Assembly: GCA_944376225.1 (NCBI GenBank)
Contig: CALWBZ010000076.1
Coordinates: forward strand, 1 to 63,088
Source of the DNA: an uncultured Clostridia bacterium
GTDB lineage: Bacteria; Bacillota; Clostridia; Lachnospirales; Bianqueaceae
Length of the DNA stretch: 63,088 nucleotides
Direction of reading: 5' to 3'
Position numbers and translations under genes: made by a program. The notes below the pieces were generated by a model. That model searched no databases and was not told the origin of the DNA. It saw only the letters and a program-made list of their open reading frames with translations. This document shows positions 55,141 to 63,088 of this stretch, one piece after another (position 1 is the stretch's first letter; the number at the start of each line of letters is the position of its first letter).

Positions 55141-56609
55141 ACAAACGTCAGTATTTACAACAGATCGAAGAGGTGATCGCCCGGGGCCGATTCAAAGATA
55201 CCTGGGAATCGTTGTCGCGTTATACCGTGCCGGAATGGTACCGGGACGCGAAGTTCGGCATTTTCATCCATTGGGGGATATACAGCGTCCCGGCTTTTTG
55301 CGGGGAATGGTATTCCCGAAACATGTATTTCAGGGAAAAGCCCGAGTTCGAGTATCATATCAAAACCTACGGCCCGCAGAAGGACTTTGGGTACAAGGAT
55401 TTTATCCCCATGTTTAAGGCCGAGAATTTTGATCCGGAGGCATGGACGGCCCTGTTCAAGGAGTCGGGGGCTCAGTATGTCGTCCCCGTGGCGGAACATC
55501 ACGATGGCTTCCAGATGTATAAAAGCGAGATTTCCCATTGGAACGCCTATGAGATGGGGCCCTGTAGAGACGTCGTAGGGGAGCTGTCGGAAAGCCTTAA
55601 GAATGCCGGTATCGAGAACGGCGCCTCCTCTCACAGGGTGGAGCATTGGTTCTTCATGGGGCACGGCAAGGATTTTGAAAGCGACGTGACGGAGGACGAG
55701 AAAGAGGGCGATTTCTATTATCCGGCGATGAAAGAACCGGATCATCACGACTTGTTCTCGGAGCCCGCTCCGACAAAGGAGTTCCTGGAGGATTGGCTGG
55801 TCAGATGCTGTGAGATCGTGGATCGGTTCAACCCGAGGATCATGTATTTTGACTGGTGGATCGAGCACAGCGCGGTAAAACCGTATCTCAGGAAATTCGC
55901 CGCGTACTATTACAACCGCGGCGAGGAGAGAGGATACGAGCCGGTGATTAATTATAAGCACGACGCCTTTATGTTCGGTACGGCGGTGGTGGATATCGAA
56001 CGGGGACAGTTTGCCGAGGCGAAACCCTATATCTGGCAGACGGATACGTCGGTCAGCAAAAAAAGCTGGGGATATATTCGAGACAACGAATACAAGAATC
56101 CCGTGGATATCGTCTGCGACCTGGTGGACATTGTGAGCAAAAACGGACGGCTGCTCTTAAATATCGATCCTAAGCCGGACGGAACGATACCTGAAGAAAG
56201 CGAGAACATCTTAAAGGAAATCGGGCGGTGGCTCAAGGTCAACCGGGAGGCCATCTACGGCAGCAAGCTGTGGCGGTATTCCGAGGAAGGGCCCACCAAG
56301 ATTCAGGAAGGGCAGTTTGCCGATAATGAAAGCAGGGGCTATACCCGGGAGGATATTCGTTTCACCGTCAACGGCGGCGCCCTGTACGCGATCGTGATGA
56401 AATACCCCGAAGACGGGAACGTCACCATCACCCGCCTGGCGGAGGCGGACGCGAGCCATCTGCCGCTATTTCACGGGATCATCAAGGATATTTCCGTGGT
56501 GGGATTTTCCGAGAAACCCACATACGAGCGAGACGAGGCAGGGCTTCATCTGCACACGCGGACCGTCTCCTCCGAATATCCGGTAGCCTTTAAGATCGAA
56601 CTGGACTAA
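55137..56609 (+). CDS. GH29 alpha-L-fucosidase
   Basis: A 490-residue retaining glycosidase. The N-terminal block WYRDAKFGIFIHWGIYSVPA, the VAEHHDGFQMY block (H121-H122) and RIMYFDWW with candidate nucleophile D239 define GH29. The usual acid/base in the C-terminal part is variable and not assigned. A beta-sandwich follows (about 390-490). There is no signal peptide, so it acts on imported fucosylated sugars. It is coupled to the ABC exporter by ATGA overlap, and no fucose pathway gene is nearby. Confidence 0.92.
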   Translation: MNKRQYLQQIEEVIARGRFKDTWESLSRYTVPEWYRDAKFGIFIHWGIYSVPAFCGEWYSRNMYFREKPEFEYHIKTYGPQKDFGYKDFIPMFKAENFDPEAWTALFKESGAQYVVPVAEHHDGFQMYKSEISHWNAYEMGPCRDVVGELSESLKNAGIENGASSHRVEHWFFMGHGKDFESDVTEDEKEGDFYYPAMKEPDHHDLFSEPAPTKEFLEDWLVRCCEIVDRFNPRIMYFDWWIEHSAVKPYLRKFAAYYYNRGEERGYEPVINYKHDAFMFGTAVVDIERGQFAEAKPYIWQTDTSVSKKSWGYIRDNEYKNPVDIVCDLVDIVSKNGRLLLNIDPKPDGTIPEESENILKEIGRWLKVNREAIYGSKLWRYSEEGPTKIQEGQFADNESRGYTREDIRFTVNGGALYAIVMKYPEDGNVTITRLAEADASHLPLFHGIIKDISVVGFSEKPTYERDEAGLHLHTRTVSSEYPVAFKIELD

Positions 56610-56619
56610 GGGAGAGGAG

Positions 56620-56653
56620 GAAAGGGGGCCATGTATGTGATAAGCCCCCTTTC
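56620..56653. terminator. Hairpin between convergent fucosidase and ATPase genes
   Basis: Perfect ten-base arms gaaagggggc (56620-56629) and gccccctttc (56644-56653). T-runs are short on both sides, so termination efficiency is uncertain. Confidence 0.75.
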
Positions 56654-56655
56654 AT

Positions 56656-58053
56656 TTACCTTATGGTATAAATATCATCCAAAGTGAGCAAAGTAACCTG
56701 CCCCTGTGCGGCTGTTTCCTGTAGAGCATCTGTGAAGCCGCTTTTAGAAAAAATGAAATAGTGGTATTTGCTGCCTCGGCCAAAAGCTTCGGCGTAATGC
56801 CTGATTAAATCCAATTCATCTACACCGATCTTCTCGTTCCGATATTTGCATGAGCCGATGATGTATTCGTCTCCTTCAACAGGAGTACCAACAATATCAA
56901 TTTGAACTTCTTTACGTTCTTTGGAATCCGTTCCCCACCATTGTCCTACGTCATTTAATAGAATAGGAAGATTTTCTGCGTAACGAAGCAAATATTCCTG
57001 GCACATCTTTTCAAAAACCAATCCCATGTAATCGGGTAAATGGCGCTTTATCGCCTGATTATAGATTTTTCGTATCCGGCCGGCGCTGATAGCGGACATA
57101 TTTCGCGGGACGAAGCGATACCAAAAACGGAAGAACTGATCGTCGATCGCATATATGGTTTTTCGCCCGGGCTTCTCGGCAATCGGAGTTTCTTTCTTCA
57201 ATATTCCAAGTTCCAACAGAACTCGAATATATTTTGAACAGACGCCGGACTCCAGCCCCACTTTTGTGGAGATTTCATTGGCGCGGGAGGCTCCGCCGGC
57301 GATTGTTGAAATGATGGAGTTGTAAATTGCCGGTTCGCGTAATTCCTGCTTTAGCAGATTTTCCGGTTCCTCGAAAAGATAGCTGGAGGTGTTGAACAGA
57401 TTATTTATAAGGGCTTCTTCCAAGGTAGAGGCGATCTCCAGTTTATTGATATAGTGCGGAATACCGCCGGTTATTCCGTAAAGTAAGGCTTGATCCTCAA
57501 AAGACAACTCAGGATGAAAAACAGTCATTTCACGGTATGTCAGCGATTGTATCTTAAACTGAGCAGTATGTCTGCCGTACAACGGGCTTTCATAACCCAA
57601 CACCTGATATTCCATAAAACTCATAGAAGAACCGCAAAGGATCAAATACAGCCGGCTGTTTTGCCATACGTGGTCGATGATATGCTGTAAACGTGACGAA
57701 AAGGATTTTTCGGCTTTGGCAAGATAGGGATATTCATCGATAACAAACACGAGTCTCTGATTCTTTGCCATAGACGTGATTTCCTCTAAAGCGTTTTCAT
57801 AGCTGCCATAAATGGGCGCGCCAGTCCCATTTGGATTCTTACATGAATAGATCGCTTTAGATAATGCTTCCAAATTTTCCTGTGAAGAAGCATTAAGGGC
57901 CGAAAAAAAGATCGTCGGCTTATCCTTGCAAAACTCATTGATTAGCGCGGTTTTACCCACACGTCGTCTGCCGTATATGATGATGCATTCAAATTTACCC
58001 CTATCGTAGCGGCTGTTCATTTGTTTCAGTTCTTCTTCCCGACAATAAAACAT
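56656..58053 (-). CDS. ATPase with winged helix and DUF234 nuclease-like domain
   Basis: A 465-residue protein. The start at 58053 has ggggagg seven bases upstream. The ATPase domain has Walker A GRRRVGKTALINEF near the N-terminus and Walker B RLVFVIDEYPYL. A winged-helix segment (NEISTKVGLESGVCSKYIRV) follows, and the C-terminal DUF234 has a PD-(D/E)XK-like core (VQIDIVGT...YIIGSCKYR) with Ser in place of the usual Glu before CK. This family is widespread in archaea and gut bacteria; its role is unknown. It lies alone, downstream of a promoter with a tandem palindromic repeat. Confidence 0.88.
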   Translation of the reverse strand: MFYCREEELKQMNSRYDRGKFECIIIYGRRRVGKTALINEFCKDKPTIFFSALNASSQENLEALSKAIYSCKNPNGTGAPIYGSYENALEEITSMAKNQRLVFVIDEYPYLAKAEKSFSSRLQHIIDHVWQNSRLYLILCGSSMSFMEYQVLGYESPLYGRHTAQFKIQSLTYREMTVFHPELSFEDQALLYGITGGIPHYINKLEIASTLEEALINNLFNTSSYLFEEPENLLKQELREPAIYNSIISTIAGGASRANEISTKVGLESGVCSKYIRVLLELGILKKETPIAEKPGRKTIYAIDDQFFRFWYRFVPRNMSAISAGRIRKIYNQAIKRHLPDYMGLVFEKMCQEYLLRYAENLPILLNDVGQWWGTDSKERKEVQIDIVGTPVEGDEYIIGSCKYRNEKIGVDELDLIRHYAEAFGRGSKYHYFIFSKSGFTDALQETAAQGQVTLLTLDDIYTIR

Positions 58054-58074
58054 AATATGCCTCCCCGGTATCCT

Positions 58075-58099
58075 ACTCATAAGTTAGTAACTCATGAGT
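58075..58099. repeat. Tandem palindromic decamers between promoter and ATPase gene
   Basis: ACTCATAAGT (58075-58084) and ACTCATGAGT (58090-58099) are 15 bases apart, the second a perfect palindrome. They lie between the -10 box and the start codon, the usual place of a repressor site. Confidence 0.75.
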
Positions 58100-58101
58100 C
58101 T

Positions 58102-58129
58102 ATTATACTCTTTTTTTGGAGTTTGTCAA
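58102..58129 (-). promoter_or_regulatory. Predicted promoter of the ATPase/DUF234 gene
   Basis: Minus strand TTGACA (58129-58124), 16-base spacer, TATAAT (58107-58102). Between here and the amt terminator at 58241 I see nothing else. Confidence 0.85.
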
Positions 58130-58240
58130 CATAGAGATTTCCGAATCTCAGCCGGAAGCTTCTATATAGGGCATAACGTCTATTGAAAAGTAGCACTATA
58201 ATAATGGTAAGTTTTCAACAGGAGTTAGATACAGGAGATA

Positions 58241-58283
58241 AAAAGGGGAGAGCCTGCCGCGATTTTGCGGCAGGCCCTCCCTT
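58241..58283 (-). terminator. Intrinsic terminator of amt
   Basis: Minus strand gggagggcctgccgc, short loop, gcggcaggctctccc (one mismatch), then ctttttatc. Confidence 0.9.
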
Positions 58284-58289
58284 TATGAC

Positions 58290-60023
58290 TTAGTTATCGG
58301 AATAATCCTCATCCTGCAGGGCTTCGTACCCACGCTCGCCGGTGCGGATCTTTACTACGTCTTCCACGTCGTATACGAAGATCTTGCCGTCGCCCACGTT
58401 ACCGGTATAGAGCACGTCCTGTACGGTCTTAATCAGGGTCTCCACCGGGATCTTGCAGATGACAATATCGATCTTGATCTTAGGCAGCAGGCGGGAGGCC
58501 ACGGGATTTCCGCGGAAGTAAACCGTATGTCCCCGCTGGATGCCGTAACCGAAGACATTGGTCACGGTAATGCCCGTAATGCCCAGATGCTGCAGGGCGT
58601 CCTCCAGGTCGCCAAACTTGCTCTGATTCGCCACGATGGTGACCTTGGTGATCTTCGCGCCCGGCTTCTCGTTATGAACCACCTTCACCGCCTCAGACTT
58701 GGGAACGGCGGCAGCGATAGGAGCGGCAGGGGCCGTCGTCTCCGAAAGGGGCGTTGCCTCGGTGACGATGGCGAAGTCCGGATACGCCAGGTTGCCGTGT
58801 TCGCCGATATCCAGGCCCTGTAATTCTTCTTCCGGAGAAACGCGGATGCCCACGGTCTTCTTCAGGACGAGCCAGGTGAGGCCGGCGGTCAGCAGTACGA
58901 AAGCGCCTACGGCGATGACGCCCAGAAACTGTACGCCCAGAAGACCTAAACCACCGCCGAAGAAGAGGCCGTTGCGGGTGGACAGGGTGGTGACGCCCTC
59001 CTGAGCAAAGAGTCCGATGCAGAGAGTGCCCAAAACGCCGCAGCCCAGGTGTACGGAGGTCGCGCCCACGGGATCGTCGATCTTTACGCGGTCAAAGAAC
59101 ATGACGGCGAAGACCACGAGAACGCCGGCAACAGCGCCGATGATGATGGAAGACTCGATGGAAACGTAGGCACAGCCTCCGGTGATCCCCACGAGCCCGG
59201 CCAGACAGCCGTTGATGGTCATGCCCAGATCCGGCTTGCCCAGGACGATCCAAGAGGTAATGGTGGAGGTGAGAACCGCCACGATGGCCGAGGTGTTGGT
59301 GGTCATCAGGATATGTATCACATCGTCGGGATGCTCAAAGCTCATGGTGGAGCCGGGGTTAAAGCCGAACCAGCCCAGCCAGAGAACAAACAGGCCGATG
59401 ACCGCTAAGGACATGCTGTGGCCGGGGATGGCCTTGGCCTTTCCGTCCTTTCCGTACTTGCCGATGCGGGGGCCCAGAAGCATCGCGCCCGCCAGAGCGG
59501 CCCAACCGCCCAGGGAATGCACGGCGGTGTCTCCCGCGAAATCCATGAAGCCCATCTGAGAAAGCCATCCGCCGCCCCAGATCCAATGTCCCACGATGGG
59601 ATAGATGATCAGAGTGAGAACAAAAGAGAAAATGATAAAGGAAACGTACTTGACCCGCTCGGCCACGGCGCCGGACACGATGGTAGCGGCGGTGCCGCAG
59701 AAGACGAGCTGGAAGAAGAACTTGCCCCAGAAAGGCACGGAAGAGGTTAGCGTCTCGTCATAGAAGGATAGATCCGCAGATCCCAAGATCCAGAGATGTT
59801 CCGTTCCCATGAAGGGATTGTCGCCTCCGAACATGATGCCCCAGCCTAAGAGCAGAAAGCCCAGGGAAGAGACGGCAAAGACGATGAAGTTCTTAGACAA
59901 TATGTTGACCGTGTTCTTGGAACGGGCGAAGCCCGCTTCCACGCTGGCGAAACCCAGATTCATGAAGAACACCAAAATCGCGGTTAAGAATACCCATAAC
60001 GTATCGATGAGTGAAAATTCCAT
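58290..60023 (-). CDS. amt: Ammonium transporter fused to a P-II signalling domain
   Basis: A 577-residue fusion. Residues 1-395 are an AmtB/MEP transporter with 11 membrane segments (FMNLGFASVEAGFARSKNTV, GGWAALAGAMLLGPR, the twin-His motifs expected in SVHLGCGVLGT and SFEHPDD-type loops). An Ala/Pro-rich linker (about 425-440) leads to a P-II domain at about 456-577 (ALQHLGITGITVTNVFGYGI, LLPKIKIDIVI, GDGKIFVYDVEDVVKIRTGE). At the site of the T-loop Tyr uridylylated in GlnB/GlnK the sequence reads FRGNPVAS (V508), so this modification is impossible. The P-II domain probably gates its own channel by binding nucleotide and 2-oxoglutarate (inference). Its leader carries the AAAGGC attenuator. 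Confidence 0.96.
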   Translation of the reverse strand: MEFSLIDTLWVFLTAILVFFMNLGFASVEAGFARSKNTVNILSKNFIVFAVSSLGFLLLGWGIMFGGDNPFMGTEHLWILGSADLSFYDETLTSSVPFWGKFFFQLVFCGTAATIVSGAVAERVKYVSFIIFSFVLTLIIYPIVGHWIWGGGWLSQMGFMDFAGDTAVHSLGGWAALAGAMLLGPRIGKYGKDGKAKAIPGHSMSLAVIGLFVLWLGWFGFNPGSTMSFEHPDDVIHILMTTNTSAIVAVLTSTITSWIVLGKPDLGMTINGCLAGLVGITGGCAYVSIESSIIIGAVAGVLVVFAVMFFDRVKIDDPVGATSVHLGCGVLGTLCIGLFAQEGVTTLSTRNGLFFGGGLGLLGVQFLGVIAVGAFVLLTAGLTWLVLKKTVGIRVSPEEELQGLDIGEHGNLAYPDFAIVTEATPLSETTAPAAPIAAAVPKSEAVKVVHNEKPGAKITKVTIVANQSKFGDLEDALQHLGITGITVTNVFGYGIQRGHTVYFRGNPVASRLLPKIKIDIVICKIPVETLIKTVQDVLYTGNVGDGKIFVYDVEDVVKIRTGERGYEALQDEDYSDN

Positions 60024-60041
60024 ATCAAACCCTCCTCAGAT

Positions 60042-60088
60042 AAAAAAAGAGGACAGAAGCGTTTCCCGGGAACGCCTTTGTCCTCTTT
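60042..60088 (-). promoter_or_regulatory. amt leader: AAAGGC hairpin and competing terminator (ANTAR-type attenuator)
   Basis: Minus strand GGAC-AAAGGC-GTTC (60083-60070, one G-T pair) has the same hexaloop as glnN and glnA. Bases AAAGAGGACA (60088-60079) can instead pair with TGTCCTCTTT (60055-60046), a ten-base stem followed by a T-run to 60042. The two structures share GGACA and cannot coexist. Confidence 0.82.
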
Positions 60089-60094
60089 GCGAAC

Positions 60095-60123
60095 ATTATA
60101 GTCTGTAAGAGATTAAATGTCAA
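60095..60123 (-). promoter_or_regulatory. Perfect consensus promoter of amt
   Basis: Minus strand TTGACA (60123-60118), 17-base spacer, TATAAT (60100-60095). Confidence 0.92.
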
Positions 60124-60168
60124 TAAAATCAGAGCGTTTTTTTGCGATTTGTTAAAAAACCAAAAATT

Positions 60169-61377
60169 TTATGCTCTCTTTGCCTCCAGTGTGCGGCGAA
60201 TCTGACGAATAAAGTCCAGGGAGTTCAGGACCGTAGGGGTGATGTCATCGCACAAAAGGGCCAGATCCTTGGTCATATAACCCGCTTCCATTGTTTCCAG
60301 GCAGGAAGCGTCCAACTGATCGGCAAACTCCACAAGGGCCTGGTTGCCGTCCAGTTCCCCCCGTTTACGCAGGGCTCCGCTCCAGGCGAAGATCGTGGCG
60401 ATGGGGTTGGTAGAAGTTTCCTCGCCCTTAAGATAACGGTAGTAGTGACGGGTCACGGTGCCGTGAGCCGCCTCATACTCGAAGTTGCCGTCCGGGGAGA
60501 CTAGGATGCTGGTCATCATGGCCAGAGAACCGAAGGCGGTGGAGACCATGTCGCTCATCACGTCGCCGTCGTAGTTCTTGCAGGCCCAGATATAACCGCC
60601 CTTAGAACGAATCACCCGGGCCACCGCGTCGTCAATGAGGGTGTAGAAGTATTCCAACCCCTCCTTCTCGAAGGCTTCCTTATAGTGCTTCTCGTAGATG
60701 TCCTGGAAGAGGAGCTTAAAGGTCTGATCATACTGCTTCGAGATGGTGTCCTTCGTGGAAAACCACAGATCCTGGTGGGCGGACAGGGCGTACTGGAAAC
60801 AGGAATGGGCGAAGGAAACAATGGAGTTGTCCTTGTTATGCATGGCCTGCAATACGCCCGGGCCTTCAAAGGAGGCCACCTCTTCCGTCGTCTCCTTCCC
60901 TTCAGCGTTTGTAAACACCAGCTTCGCCACGCCCGGCTCCGTCACGCGGATCTCCGCCGCCTTGTAAACGTCGCCATAGGCGTGACGGGCGATGGTGATG
61001 GGCTTCTCCCAGTTGCGCACCACGGGCTTCACATGGCTGATGAGGATCGGCGCGCGGAACACGGTGCCGTCCAGTATGGCGCGGATCGTGGCGTTGGGGC
61101 TCTTCCACATCTTCTTCAGCTTGTACTCCTCCACCCGTTGGGCGTTGGGGGTGATGGTGGCGCATTTCACCGCCACATGCAGACGCTTCGTCGCCTCGGC
61201 GGAATCCACCGTTACCTGATCGTCCGTCTCGTCCCGGTGGACCAGACCCAGGTCGTAATATTCCGTATTCAGATCCACAAAGGGCAGCAGGAGTTCCTCC
61301 TTAATCTGCTTCCACAGGATTCTTGTCATCTCGTCCCCATCCATCTCGACGATGGGATTCATTTGGATTTTCTGCAT
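60169..61377 (-). CDS. icd: NADP-dependent isocitrate dehydrogenase (subfamily II, eukaryote-like)
   Basis: A 402-residue enzyme that oxidises isocitrate to 2-oxoglutarate. NPIVEMDGDEMTRILWKQIK at the N-terminus, SPNATIRAILDGTVFRAPI, CKNYDGDVMSDMVSTAFGSL and EAAHGTVTRHYYRYLKGE are the signatures of the homodimeric eukaryotic-type NADP enzyme, not the E. coli type. The ATG has aaggagg seven bases upstream, overlapping the aconitase stop, so the two are coupled. Its product is the acceptor for GltBD and the signal sensed by P-II. Confidence 0.97.
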   Translation of the reverse strand: MQKIQMNPIVEMDGDEMTRILWKQIKEELLLPFVDLNTEYYDLGLVHRDETDDQVTVDSAEATKRLHVAVKCATITPNAQRVEEYKLKKMWKSPNATIRAILDGTVFRAPILISHVKPVVRNWEKPITIARHAYGDVYKAAEIRVTEPGVAKLVFTNAEGKETTEEVASFEGPGVLQAMHNKDNSIVSFAHSCFQYALSAHQDLWFSTKDTISKQYDQTFKLLFQDIYEKHYKEAFEKEGLEYFYTLIDDAVARVIRSKGGYIWACKNYDGDVMSDMVSTAFGSLAMMTSILVSPDGNFEYEAAHGTVTRHYYRYLKGEETSTNPIATIFAWSGALRKRGELDGNQALVEFADQLDASCLETMEAGYMTKDLALLCDDITPTVLNSLDFIRQIRRTLEAKRA

Positions 61378-61387
61378 GGTAACCTCC

Positions 61388-63088
61388 TTATTTCAGCCCG
61401 GCCGCGTAATAATTGATCAGGCAGCCTTCCAGTATAATCTTCTTCTCGTCCTCCGTCAGTCCCTTGATATACAGCGTGATGGGCGTGTTTCCCTTCGCGC
61501 TAAGAACCGTGGCGGGAATCTCTTCCTGTCCCTTAAGGATGGCCTCGCGAATGCCGGGTACGAAGACGCAGTCCCCCGGCTCATAATGAAACTCGGTATC
61601 CGGCGCCAGGGTGAAGGGCAGGATCCCCCAGTTGATGCAGTTGCTGCGGTAACGCTTGGTGGCGTATTCGTAACAGAAGTTCGCCGCGCCCCCCAGCACC
61701 TTCTGACAGGAGGCGGCCTGCTCTCTGGCGGATCCGTCGCCGGGCTTCACGGCGAATATGGCGGAACCGAAACTGGTATTTTGAAGCAGCTCCTCGGCGT
61801 CTCCCACCCGGGCAAGCAGATCCGTAAGCTCCCGGGGAGACTCGCCGGCCAGACGTTTGGCCTCGATCTCCTGAACGGTCTTGGCCCGCCCCACATATTC
61901 CGGTACTCGGCGGGACAGGGCAAATTCGGCCAGGCGCAGGGGATTAGAACGGTAGCTCGAGGTCTCGCCGGAAGGAATCAGTTCATCCGTGGTGGTCACG
62001 GGATCGTGGATCACGGCGGCGAGGGAGAGCAGCACGTTTTCGGACAGAGGATACATCTTGGGCCAGTCGGTGATGTTGGGGCCCAGGCGCAGGGATTCTT
62101 CCGGCAGGGGATGCCCGTAACCGTTATAGATACGCTTCTGATAGATCGTATCGTCGTAGGCGTAGGCCGGGTGTTCCGGCGCGTACTCCACCTCCGTGGC
62201 GGGGGTCAGGAAACCGCCGTTTGCCGCGGTGGCGGCGATGGAACGGGCGTCCATAAGCGCCACGGCGCTGATCTGTCCCTCCCCGGGTTTCGAGCCTTCC
62301 CGATTGGGGAAGTTACGGGTGGTGTGGCGGATGGAGAGGCCGCCGTTGGCGGGCACGTCTCCCGCGCCGAAGCAGGGGCCGCAGAAACAGGGCTTAAACA
62401 CCGCGCCGGCCTCCATCAGCGTCTCCTGCACCCCGTTTCTCACTAAGGCCAGGTTGATCGGCAGGCTGGAGGGATACACGGACAGAGAGAAATAGCCGTT
62501 CCCGGTGGAGCCGTTCTTCAGGATGCCGGCCGCCTCGCAGATATTATCGTACATACCGCCGGCGCATCCGGCGATCACGCCCTGATCCACTCGGATCCGG
62601 CCGTCTTCCAGCTTATCTGTAAGGCGCAGGTTCACCTTGGGACCGAAGGAGCGTGCCGCTTCCTTTTCTACTTCTCGCAGGATGTCTCCCGGATTCTCCT
62701 GGAGCTCCCGGATCGTATAGGCGTTGGAAGGATGGAAGGGCAGGGCGATCATCGGCTCCACCTTAGACAGGTCGATGCGGATCATGCCGTCATAATAGGC
62801 GAGGTTCCCCGGAGAAAGCTTTTTATAGTCCTCCGGCCGACCGTGAACGCGATAGAAATCCGAAACGGTCTCATCCGTCTCCCAAATAGAGGAAAGACAG
62901 GTGGTCTCGGTGGTCATGACGTCGATGCCGATGCGAAAATCCATGCCCAGGTGCTTGATGCCGGGGCCTACGAATTCCAGCACCTTGTTCTTTACATAGC
63001 CGTTGCCGAAGACGGCGCCGCACAGGGCGATGGCCACGTCGTGGGGGCCTACCCCACGTTTGGGAGCCCCCTCCAGATAGACTAAGAT
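61388..63088 (-). CDS. Aconitate hydratase family protein, N-terminus beyond window
   Basis: The frame stays open to the window edge, giving 566 codons of a longer gene; GTG 63035-63037 is internal because GAPKRGVGPHDVA upstream is conserved sequence. It belongs to the YbhJ-like hydratase branch of the aconitase superfamily: GCAGGMYDN replaces the usual GSCTN cysteine loop, CFCGPCFGAGD supplies the other Fe-S cysteines, and RHTTRNFPNREGS is the substrate-binding block; the C-terminal swivelling domain is present (YRSNCINWGILPF). It probably converts citrate to isocitrate for the adjacent icd, feeding 2-oxoglutarate to nitrogen assimilation. Which substrate this branch prefers is not certain. 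Confidence 0.88.
   Translation of the reverse strand: MLVYLEGAPKRGVGPHDVAIALCGAVFGNGYVKNKVLEFVGPGIKHLGMDFRIGIDVMTTETTCLSSIWETDETVSDFYRVHGRPEDYKKLSPGNLAYYDGMIRIDLSKVEPMIALPFHPSNAYTIRELQENPGDILREVEKEAARSFGPKVNLRLTDKLEDGRIRVDQGVIAGCAGGMYDNICEAAGILKNGSTGNGYFSLSVYPSSLPINLALVRNGVQETLMEAGAVFKPCFCGPCFGAGDVPANGGLSIRHTTRNFPNREGSKPGEGQISAVALMDARSIAATAANGGFLTPATEVEYAPEHPAYAYDDTIYQKRIYNGYGHPLPEESLRLGPNITDWPKMYPLSENVLLSLAAVIHDPVTTTDELIPSGETSSYRSNPLRLAEFALSRRVPEYVGRAKTVQEIEAKRLAGESPRELTDLLARVGDAEELLQNTSFGSAIFAVKPGDGSAREQAASCQKVLGGAANFCYEYATKRYRSNCINWGILPFTLAPDTEFHYEPGDCVFVPGIREAILKGQEEIPATVLSAKGNTPITLYIKGLTEDEKKIILEGCLINYYAAGLK

Overview
The window reads as a chromosomal segment (roughly mid-50s percent GC by eye) of a Gram-positive, anaerobic, gut-type member of the Clostridia, most likely Lachnospiraceae. 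The evidence is strong GGAGG ribosome sites, TTGACA-N17-TATAAT promoters, a CIRCE-controlled groESL operon, an rsmD-coaD-ylbJ-tmcAL block as in Firmicutes, phosphoketolase, a type III glutamine synthetase, an ANTAR-type nitrogen regulator, an ammonium transporter fused to a P-II domain, and several sugar ABC importers with lipoprotein binding proteins. The taxonomic call is inference from gene content.

Layout. 1-8.4 kb: a glycan-uptake locus (end of a heparinase II/III-like lyase, SDR oxidoreductase, membrane AraC regulator, LplA/LplB/YtcP-type ABC importer, GDSL esterase). 8.6-10.3 kb: a small secreted protein and a lipoprotein. 10.4-16.0 kb: housekeeping genes rsmD, coaD, a coiled-coil protein, ylbJ-like, a PrsA-like foldase, tmcAL. 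16.0-21.8 kb: phased A-tracts, CIRCE, groES-groEL, tRNA-Cys and tRNA-Glu on the minus strand, a small unknown gene, clpB. 22.0-25.6 kb: a 1216-residue protein of unknown function with LamG-like and CARDB-like parts. 25.7-28.0 kb: phosphoketolase (minus).

28.2-44.1 kb is a glutamine-centred block. On the minus strand lie glnN (glutamine synthetase III), gltB and gltD. Divergent from them is glnA (glutamine synthetase I) - ANTAR regulator - carA - pyrG - dapL - purF, closely packed as one operon in which most products make, use or sense glutamine or glutamate. Far to the right, on the minus strand, come aconitase-family hydratase and isocitrate dehydrogenase (2-oxoglutarate supply) and an Amt-P-II fusion. 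glnN, glnA and amt share one control region: a perfect consensus promoter, then a hairpin with an invariant AAAGGC hexaloop a few bases after the expected transcript start, then a competing terminator. The hairpin arms covary while the loop is fixed, so the best model is a nitrogen regulon controlled by the ANTAR protein encoded inside it.

44.1-58.1 kb is accessory: pyridoxamine kinase, a DUF5808-like membrane protein, a two-gene chromate transporter divergent from a LysR regulator, an UgpB-like ABC importer with an alkaline-phosphatase-superfamily phosphodiesterase, an AT-richer ABC exporter translationally coupled to a GH29 fucosidase, and an ATPase/DUF234 gene with a tandem palindromic operator. 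The first gene and the last (aconitase family) run off the window ends.
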